From an uncultured Alphaproteobacteria bacterium (GTDB lineage Bacteria; Pseudomonadota; Alphaproteobacteria; Caulobacterales; Caulobacteraceae): DNA of 5,543 bases. The DNA is taken from contig CAIYSH010000275.1 in assembly GCA_903928755.1 (NCBI GenBank), positions 1 to 5,543 on the forward strand, in the 5' to 3' direction. The translations under genes and the position numbers were made by a program. Each line of letters begins with the position of its first letter. The first letter of the stretch is position 1. Shown in pieces: positions 1 through 5,543 of the stretch. Below the pieces are notes generated by a model, which did no database searches, was not told where the DNA came from, and saw only the letters and a list, made by a program, of their open reading frames with translations.

Positions 1-1773
<1,773 letters not shown>

Positions 1774-1779
1774 GGCCAA

Positions 1780-1809
1780 AACTCCCTAAATCAAGTTGTT
1801 CAGGGAGTT
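1780..1809 (-). promoter_or_regulatory. Inverted repeat enclosing the acs Shine-Dalgarno sequence
   Basis: A perfect 8-bp inverted repeat (arms at 1780-1787 and 1802-1809, AACTCCCT/AGGGAGTT) lies directly upstream of acs. Read on the acs strand, three further inner pairs (G-U, A-U, A-U) can extend it to an 11-bp stem with an 8-base loop. The downstream arm contains AGGGAG (1787-1782), the acs Shine-Dalgarno sequence, 8 bases before the ATG. If the transcript includes both arms, the hairpin would hide the ribosome binding site. If transcription starts inside the repeat, the dyad would instead be a DNA operator. The repeat is seen directly; its role is inferred. Confidence 0.6.
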
Positions 1810-1834
1810 ATGCGGAGTGGCCGGGTCGGCGCAA
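1807..1834 (-). promoter_or_regulatory. Possible sigma-70-type promoter for acs
   Basis: On the minus strand, TTGCGC (1834-1829) is followed after 16 bases by CATAAC (1812-1807), a 4-of-6 match to each of the TTGACA and TATAAT hexamers. It would start transcription near position 1800, inside the adjacent inverted repeat, leaving a leader of about 27 bases. The match is weak and no mapped start supports it. An AT-rich patch at 1842-1860 lies just upstream. Confidence 0.3.
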
Positions 1835-1859
1835 CCGGGCAGATGGTTATTTTCACAAA

Positions 1860-1890
1860 GGAACGGGGTGTTCCGGCTTCCCCGCCGGGG
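1860..1890. repeat. Cluster of short inverted repeats in the divergent intergenic region
   Basis: Three overlapping dyads sit between acs and the creatininase-family gene: GGAAC-N5-GTTCC at 1860-1874, CCGGC-N6-GCCGG at 1873-1888, and CCCCG-C-CGGGG at 1880-1890. The first has the 5-5-5 geometry of a dimeric regulator site; the GC-rich ones could also be chance in such DNA, or a hairpin in the leader of the rightward gene. No T-run follows, so this is not an intrinsic terminator. Confidence 0.35.
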
Positions 1891-1937
1891 CGCGACGCCC
1901 TAGCCTTGACCGTCATTTCGCCGCTTCGGAGCCTCAC

Positions 1938-2690
1938 ATGCTGCTGCACCTTTCCACCTGGGCCGAGGTCGAGGATTTCCTGACGCGATCCCAGACGGTG
2001 ATCATTCCCATCGGCTCCAACGAACAGCATGGCCCCACTGGCCTCCTGGGCACGGACTGGCTCTGTCCGGAAATCATCGCCCACGAGGCGCAGAAGACCG
2101 GGGACATCATTGTCGGCCCGACCTTCAATGTCGGCATGGCCCAGCACCATCTGGGCTTTCCCGGCACGGTCAGCCTGCGGCCCACCACCTTCATCGCCGC
2201 CATCGGCGACTGGTGCCGGTCCCTGGCGGGGCACGGGTTTACGAAGATCTATTTCCTCAACGGCCACGGCGGCAATGTCGCCACCATCGAGGCGGCCTTT
2301 TCCGAGCTCTATGCCGAGGCCAGCTATTTCGGCCGGCCGCGTGGCTTTTCCCTGAAGCTCAAGAACTGGTGGGATCTGAAGGGCGTCATGCCCCTGGCCA
2401 ACCGCCAGTTCCCCACCGGCCATGGCAGCCATGCCACGCCCTCGGAAATCGCCGTTACCCAATGGGGTTATCCGGACGCCATCAAGACCGCCAACTACGC
2501 GCCGCAGATCGCCCCCACCGGTCCGATCCGCGAGGCCCTCGACTTCCGGGCCCGCTATCCCGATGGCCGCATGGGATCAGACCCCGGCCAGGCCACCCCG
2601 GAAAAGGGCGGTGAGCTTGTGGCCCAGGCGGCGGCCAGCCTGCTGATCGATGTGGCAGAGTTTTCGGCGGAGACAGCGCCGGGGGCCTAG
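1938..2690 (+). CDS. Creatininase-family metal-dependent amidohydrolase, substrate unknown
   Basis: A 250-residue protein with the creatininase fold signature; members are cytosolic two-metal enzymes that open cyclic amides or act on formamides (creatininase, the formamide hydrolase ArfB, mycofactocin protein MftE). Seen here: IPIGSNEQHGPTGLLGTD at 23-40, giving likely metal ligands E29, H31 and D40; HHLGFPGTVSLRP at 70-82; NGHGGN at 108-113, giving H110; and HATPSE at 165-170, giving E170. In true creatininase the NGH motif carries a Glu two residues on (NGHYEN); here that position is Gly112, as in many other members, so creatinine is an unlikely substrate. The ATG at 1938 is chosen because GGAG (1928-1931) lies 6 bases upstream and homology begins there; the frame remains open further upstream, but that extension shows no family similarity and would run into acs. 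The gene is divergent from acs and its stop overlaps the stop of the Rieske gene. No signal peptide or membrane segment is seen. Confidence 0.9.
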   Translation: MLLHLSTWAEVEDFLTRSQTVIIPIGSNEQHGPTGLLGTDWLCPEIIAHEAQKTGDIIVGPTFNVGMAQHHLGFPGTVSLRPTTFIAAIGDWCRSLAGHGFTKIYFLNGHGGNVATIEAAFSELYAEASYFGRPRGFSLKLKNWWDLKGVMPLANRQFPTGHGSHATPSEIAVTQWGYPDAIKTANYAPQIAPTGPIREALDFRARYPDGRMGSDPGQATPEKGGELVAQAAASLLIDVAEFSAETAPGA

Positions 2691-3055
2691 AGCGTCCGCA
2701 CCTCGCCCTCGACCACGGCGACCGGCCACGGGGTCAGGCTTTCGCCCGCGCAGGGGCCGCCGACGCAGACCCCGTCCTCCGGTCGGAAGACCGCGCCGTG
2801 GGCCGCGCACAGGATACGGTCCCCGGTGCGGGTCAGGTAGAGGTCATCAAACACCGCGAGCGGCCAGCCATTGTGCGGGCAGGAATCCACATAGCCGGCT
2901 ACCCTATCGCCCTGACGCACCAGGAAGCCGGCGAACAGGGCCTGATCCTTGCGGAAGCGGAAGCCCTTGGCGCCCGGATCGCTGATGTCTTCAACCCGGC
3001 AGAGGGGCAACCCGGGTTCCGGGCGGGCAGGGTTGTCTGGCGCGGTTCGGCTCAC
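2687..3055 (-). CDS. Single-domain Rieske [2Fe-2S] protein
   Basis: A 122-residue soluble protein consisting almost entirely of one Rieske domain. The cluster ligands are complete: CPH at 59-61 (C59, H61) and CAAH at 83-86 (C83, H86), with 21 residues between the pairs. A GGPCAGESL segment at 99-107 matches the usual third Rieske motif (GGPCxxxxL). There is no transmembrane anchor or Tat signal, unlike the bc1 complex Rieske protein, and no oxygenase catalytic domain, so it resembles small ferredoxin-like Rieske electron carriers or orphan Rieske proteins; its redox partner is unknown. Translation probably starts at the GTG at 3055, which overlaps the TGA of the YciI-like gene (GTGA, 3052-3055), suggesting translational coupling; upstream GGGAA is only a weak ribosome binding site. 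It is last in the tsaD operon, and its TAG lies in a CTAG shared with the convergent gene, leaving no room for a terminator between them. Confidence 0.93.
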   Translation of the reverse strand: MSRTAPDNPARPEPGLPLCRVEDISDPGAKGFRFRKDQALFAGFLVRQGDRVAGYVDSCPHNGWPLAVFDDLYLTRTGDRILCAAHGAVFRPEDGVCVGGPCAGESLTPWPVAVVEGEVRTL

Positions 3056-3339
3056 CCAAGGGTTCCCAGGCTGACCTTGAACGGAAAGACCTGCACGTCG
3101 GCAAACAGGCCGGCCTTTGTGTAGGGATCGCCCTTGTTGAAGGCCCAGGCGTCTTCCAGGCTTTCAAACTCGAAGATCAGCATGGAACCGGCCATGTCTC
3201 CGGCCTCATTGAGGATCGGGCCCGCCAGTTTCATCTTTTCCGTGAAGGTTCCGGCATAGGCCAGATGTTCTGACCGGGTCGCCAGACGCAGGTCGAGGCT
3301 GTCGGGCTTGTCGCGGCAGACGAGGACGTAGAGGGCCAT
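3052..3339 (-). CDS. YciI-like protein
   Basis: A 95-residue protein of the YciI family, small ferredoxin-like alpha/beta folds whose biological role is largely unknown. It matches the family end to end: the N-terminal LYVLVCRDKPDSLDLR (3-18), the conserved His in SEHLA (H25), AGPI (39-42), the strand IFEFESLEDA (55-64), and GDPYTKAGLF (70-79) with the conserved DPY. Where E. coli YciI has Asp paired with the conserved His, this protein appears to have Glu (E34), judged by eye. The ATG at 3339 has AGGA (3351-3348) 8 bases upstream. That site overlaps the gpsA stop, and the 10-base gap to gpsA together with the GTGA overlap with the Rieske gene makes this a middle gene of one operon. The position beside a Rieske protein hints at a redox or small-molecule role, but this is only inferred. 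Confidence 0.92.
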   Translation of the reverse strand: MALYVLVCRDKPDSLDLRLATRSEHLAYAGTFTEKMKLAGPILNEAGDMAGSMLIFEFESLEDAWAFNKGDPYTKAGLFADVQVFPFKVSLGTLG

Positions 3340-3347
3340 GATTTCGA

Positions 3348-3351
3348 TCCT
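3348..3351 (-). promoter_or_regulatory. Ribosome binding site of the YciI-like gene, overlapping the gpsA stop
   Basis: AGGA on the minus strand, 8 bases before the ATG at 3339. Its first two bases are part of the gpsA stop codon TAG (3352-3350), so a ribosome terminating on gpsA sits on this site. It supports both the chosen start and translational coupling. Confidence 0.6.
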
Positions 3352-4345
3352 AGTGTTCTGATTTCAGGGGACGGGACAACAGGCCCGCAATGGCCTGATC
3401 AATATCAGCTTCGCCAGCCAGTATGGCGGCGACAGCTTCGCAGATCGGGGTTTCGACGCCCAGCTTGCGGGCCAGCTGGCGCACGGCCGGGGCCGAGGCG
3501 ACCCCTTCGGCGACGGACAGCTTGCCCGACAGGGCTTCAGTCAGGGACTGGCCCTGGCCAAGGGCCAGGCCGACGCTCATGTTCCGCGACTGGGGGCTGG
3601 AGCAGGTGAGGACCAGGTCCCCCAAGCCGCAGAGGCCCGCCACAGTCTCGGCCCGTCCGCCCAGGGCCTCGGCCAGGCGGATCATTTCGGCAAAGCCCCG
3701 GGTGATCAGGGCGGCGTGGGCGCTGCGGCCCAGGCCTCGGCCTTCGACAATCCCGCAGGCGATTGCCAGAACATTCTTCACAGAGCCGCCGATTTCCGCA
3801 CCGACCATGTCACCGGCTACATAGGGCCGGAAGCTCGGGGTGGCGATGGCGGCGGCCAGCTGGCGGGCAAGGTCCTCATCGGCGCAGGCCAGGGTAACGG
3901 CGGTGGGCAGGCCCATGGCCACTTCCCGGGCAAAACTTGGCCCCGACAGCACCGCGGGTCGGGCACCTGGCAGGGTTTCAGCCAGGACTTCCGTCATCAG
4001 TTTCAGGGAGCCCTGCTCCACCCCCTTGGCGCAGAGCAGGACCGGCGTTCCGGCCTTGAGGTGCGGCGCAAAGGCGGTCAGGCCCGAACGCAGGTGCTGG
4101 GCCGGAACCACGCACAGCAGGATATCGCTGGCGGCCAGATCGGCCATGTCGCCCGTGGCGATAACGCCCGGACCCAGGTCGATTCCGGGCAGGAAGGGGG
4201 TGTTCTGGCCGGTCTGGGCAATGGCCTGCAAGGCCTCCCGCTCGCGGATCCAGAGGTGGGTCCTGAGACCTGCCCGGGCGCAGACCAGGGCAAGGGCCGT
4301 GCCCCAGGCCCCGCCGCCCAGCACGCCGGCTGAAGACAGGGTCAT
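3350..4345 (-). CDS. gpsA: NAD(P)-dependent glycerol-3-phosphate dehydrogenase
   Basis: Reduces dihydroxyacetone phosphate to sn-glycerol-3-phosphate, the backbone precursor of membrane phospholipids; cytosolic. The protein is 331 residues, normal for the family. An N-terminal Rossmann domain begins with GVLGGGAWGTALA (7-19), containing the GxGxxG-type dinucleotide loop. CAKGVEQG is at 105-112 with K107, SGPSFARE at 134-141, and GGSVKNVLAIACG at 186-198 contains K190, the expected catalytic lysine. The C-terminal helical domain includes GLCGLGDLVLTC, which is diagnostic of GpsA. The ATG at 4345 is chosen because homology starts immediately after it and AAGGGAG lies 7 bases upstream; an in-frame extension inside tsaD is low-complexity and unrelated. 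The start overlaps the tsaD stop as ATGA (4342-4345), a classic coupled arrangement. The YciI-like gene follows after 10 bases. Confidence 0.97.
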   Translation of the reverse strand: MTLSSAGVLGGGAWGTALALVCARAGLRTHLWIREREALQAIAQTGQNTPFLPGIDLGPGVIATGDMADLAASDILLCVVPAQHLRSGLTAFAPHLKAGTPVLLCAKGVEQGSLKLMTEVLAETLPGARPAVLSGPSFAREVAMGLPTAVTLACADEDLARQLAAAIATPSFRPYVAGDMVGAEIGGSVKNVLAIACGIVEGRGLGRSAHAALITRGFAEMIRLAEALGGRAETVAGLCGLGDLVLTCSSPQSRNMSVGLALGQGQSLTEALSGKLSVAEGVASAPAVRQLARKLGVETPICEAVAAILAGEADIDQAIAGLLSRPLKSEH

Positions 4346-5430
4346 GCCTTGGCTCCCTTGCGGCCGGCGGCGTGGCTGGGGCTGGACGCAGCGGCGGCCA
4401 GATCCAGAGGCCATCGGGGTCGCGCCGCAGTATCCAGGGGATCGATGAGGCCCAGGGCCAGCCGCTCGGCCCCGGCCAGGGCGATCATGGCGGCATTGTC
4501 GGTGCAATAGACCAGGGGCGGGGCGTCGAAGGAAAAGTCGTGATCCTGCGCCGTGCGGGTGAGGCGACTGCGGATGGCCCCATTGGCGGCGACACCACCC
4601 GCCACCACGAACCGCAAACCCGCGCCCGGATGGGCCAGTCTGTAGAGGTCCATCGCCTGGGCGGTCCGGTCCGCCAGCTGCCAGGCAATGGCCTCCTGGG
4701 ATGCGGCGGCGAGGTCAGCTGCCTGGGCCGGGGTGGTCAGGGCGGCAGCATGGCGGGCGGCGGCGGTCTTCAGGCCGGAGAAGGAAAAGTCCAGATTGCC
4801 CCGGCCCAGGCGCACCTTCGGCAGGTCATAGGCCTCGGCCTTGCCGTCTCGCGCCAGATTTTCCAGGGCCGGGCCGCCGGGATAGGGCAGGCCGAGACTC
4901 TTGGCGATCTTGTCAAAGGCTTCGCCGGCCGCATCGTCCAGGGTGGTGCCCATGCGGCGGCACTGGCCAACGCCCTCAACGGATAACAGCTGGCAGTGCC
5001 CGCCCGAAACCAGCAGGAGCAGGAAGGGATAGGGAATGTCGGCGGTCAAACGGGCCGAGACCGCATGGCCCTCCAGATGATTGATGGCGATCAGGGGCAG
5101 ACGTCGCGCCAGGGCGACGGCCTTGCCGAAGGCCAGCCCGACCATGACCCCGCCGATCAGGCCGGGCCCTGCGGTCGCGGCCACGCCGGACAGGTCCTCA
5201 TAGCCAAGACCGGCGGCGCTGAGGGCCTGGGCGACAATGCCGTCTATGCTCTCCACATGGGCACGGGCGGCGATTTCCGGCACCACGCCGCCAAAGGGGG
5301 CGTGCTCGGCCACCTGCGAGGCGATGATTGAGGACAGCACCTCAACCTGGCCATCGGCATGACGGCGCACCACGGCAGCGGCGGTTTCATCGCAGCTGGT
5401 TTCAATGCCGAGCAGGGTCAAGGGTGTCAT
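4342..5430 (-). CDS. tsaD: tRNA N6-adenosine threonylcarbamoyltransferase, catalytic subunit TsaD
   Basis: Transfers the threonylcarbamoyl group from threonylcarbamoyl-AMP to A37 of ANN-decoding tRNAs (t6A), acting with TsaB and TsaE; cytosolic and usually essential. The 362-residue product is slightly longer than the E. coli protein. It shows the ASKHA-fold landmarks in order: LGIETSCDET (7-16), GGVVPEIAARAH (47-58), ATAGPGLIGG (85-94), the metal-binding HLEGH with H118 and H122, LVSGGHCQLL (140-149), DDAAGEAFDK (165-174), FSFSGLKTA (215-223), VAGGVAANGAIR (276-287), and CTDNAAMIA (309-317) with the third metal ligand D311. The Ala/Ser/Lys-rich tail after about residue 345 is not conserved. 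The ATG at 5430 is preferred because family similarity begins there. A TTG at 5487 would add 19 Pro-rich residues without homology. No clear Shine-Dalgarno sequence precedes 5430, so leaderless or weak initiation is possible. It is the first gene of the operon and overlaps gpsA by ATGA. Confidence 0.97.
   Translation of the reverse strand: MTPLTLLGIETSCDETAAAVVRRHADGQVEVLSSIIASQVAEHAPFGGVVPEIAARAHVESIDGIVAQALSAAGLGYEDLSGVAATAGPGLIGGVMVGLAFGKAVALARRLPLIAINHLEGHAVSARLTADIPYPFLLLLVSGGHCQLLSVEGVGQCRRMGTTLDDAAGEAFDKIAKSLGLPYPGGPALENLARDGKAEAYDLPKVRLGRGNLDFSFSGLKTAAARHAAALTTPAQAADLAAASQEAIAWQLADRTAQAMDLYRLAHPGAGLRFVVAGGVAANGAIRSRLTRTAQDHDFSFDAPPLVYCTDNAAMIALAGAERLALGLIDPLDTAARPRWPLDLAAAASSPSHAAGRKGAKA
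4353..4359 (-). promoter_or_regulatory. Ribosome binding site of gpsA, inside the tsaD coding end
   Basis: AAGGGAG on the minus strand, 7 bases before the gpsA ATG at 4345 and within the last codons of tsaD. It is one of the strongest Shine-Dalgarno matches in the window and fixes the gpsA start at the ATGA overlap rather than at any upstream in-frame codon. Confidence 0.75.
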
Positions 5431-5464
5431 TGGGGCGTCATCAGGTTGCGAGTTCGGGTCTGGT

Positions 5465-5472
5465 CCTGTAGC
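5465..5472 (-). promoter_or_regulatory. Possible -10 element for the tsaD operon
   Basis: GCTACAGG on the minus strand matches the first six positions of the Caulobacter housekeeping -10 consensus GCTANAWC. It would place the transcript start roughly 25-30 bases before the tsaD ATG. A TTGAAGC lies upstream, but only 8 bases separate it from this element, shorter than the 10-14 expected for the Caulobacter -35 spacing, so the assignment is weak. The same bases form a small CCTG-TAG-CAGG dyad at 5465-5475. Confidence 0.3.
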
Positions 5473-5510
5473 AGGCGGGGGCTTCAACTCATCGAGGTAA
5501 CTTCCCAGCC

Positions 5511-5543
5511 GTGCCCACGCAACCGCAAGTCCGGATCGGGGCC
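5511..5543 (+). CDS. hemC: Probable hydroxymethylbilane synthase (porphobilinogen deaminase), first 11 codons only
   Basis: HemC condenses four porphobilinogen molecules into hydroxymethylbilane for haem and related tetrapyrroles; cytosolic. Only the start is present: the GTG at 5511 followed by PTQPQVRIGA, running to the window edge. The VRIGA string is typical of the first beta strand of HemC, which is normally followed by an RxSxLA motif lying off the window. GAGGT at 5494-5498 is 12 bases upstream, a slightly long spacing for a Shine-Dalgarno site. Divergent hemC and tsaD is an arrangement I associate with Caulobacter relatives, which supports the call. With 11 residues the identification is tentative. 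Confidence 0.6.
   Translation, partial: MPTQPQVRIGA

Noticed and set aside
1774..1937. CcrM (GANTC) methylation sites as cell-cycle control of the divergent promoters
   Set aside because: GANTC occurs in the coding regions (for example 374-378 and 2883-2887), but I find none in this region or in 5431-5510.
1800..2462. A 220-codon open frame on the minus strand
   Set aside because: It is antisense to the creatininase-family gene, which has a full set of metal-binding motifs; the antisense product has no domain.
2640..2760. Intrinsic terminator at the convergent junction
   Set aside because: Only GC-rich imperfect dyads are present and none is followed by a T-run on either strand.
3716..4448. 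Two open frames of over 200 codons on the plus strand opposite gpsA
   Set aside because: Both are complements of the conserved gpsA coding sequence and show only biased composition.
4346..4507. N-terminal extension of GpsA by 54 residues
   Set aside because: It is the alternate frame of the tsaD end, Arg/Pro-rich without homology, while the ATG at 4345 has AAGGGAG at 7 bases.
4372..4986. A 204-codon open frame on the plus strand opposite tsaD
   Set aside because: It is a Gly/Gln-rich shadow of tsaD with no recognisable motif and no plausible ribosome binding context.

Overview
The window looks like chromosomal DNA of a GC-rich alphaproteobacterium, most likely of the Caulobacteraceae (Caulobacter, Phenylobacterium or Brevundimonas type). 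I infer this from the strong G/C bias at third codon positions, the protein sequences, and a tsaD-gpsA-yciI order divergent from hemC that I associate with that group. No database search supports the family assignment. There are no RNA genes, insertion sequences, CRISPR arrays or phage genes, and coding density is very high.

Layout from left to right. Bases 1-1773 (minus) hold the first 591 codons of acetyl-CoA synthetase (acs); its C-terminus lies beyond the left edge. Bases 1774-1937 are a 164-bp divergent intergenic region with several inverted repeats, one of which contains the acs Shine-Dalgarno sequence. Bases 1938-2690 (plus) encode a creatininase-family metal amidohydrolase of unknown substrate. 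Bases 2687-5430 (minus) form one tight four-gene operon, transcribed tsaD, gpsA, a YciI-like gene, then a single-domain Rieske [2Fe-2S] gene. The operon ends by overlapping the creatininase gene tail to tail in a shared CTAG. Bases 5431-5510 are an 80-bp divergent promoter region. Bases 5511-5543 (plus) are the first 11 codons of what is probably hemC (hydroxymethylbilane synthase).

How the genes fit together. acs activates acetate to acetyl-CoA. tsaD provides the catalytic subunit for the t6A modification of ANN-decoding tRNAs, and gpsA makes sn-glycerol-3-phosphate for phospholipids. hemC belongs to haem synthesis. The operon therefore begins with two housekeeping genes and ends with two small proteins of unknown role (YciI-like and Rieske), linked by 4-base overlaps or a 10-base gap, so they are probably co-translated with the essential genes.

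No large unknown system is present. The points most worth a second look are the dyad at the acs ribosome binding site, the uncharacterised YciI/Rieske pair tied to tsaD-gpsA, the shared-stop convergent overlap, and the leader of tsaD, which has no clear ribosome binding site and carries a 4-codon upstream ORF.
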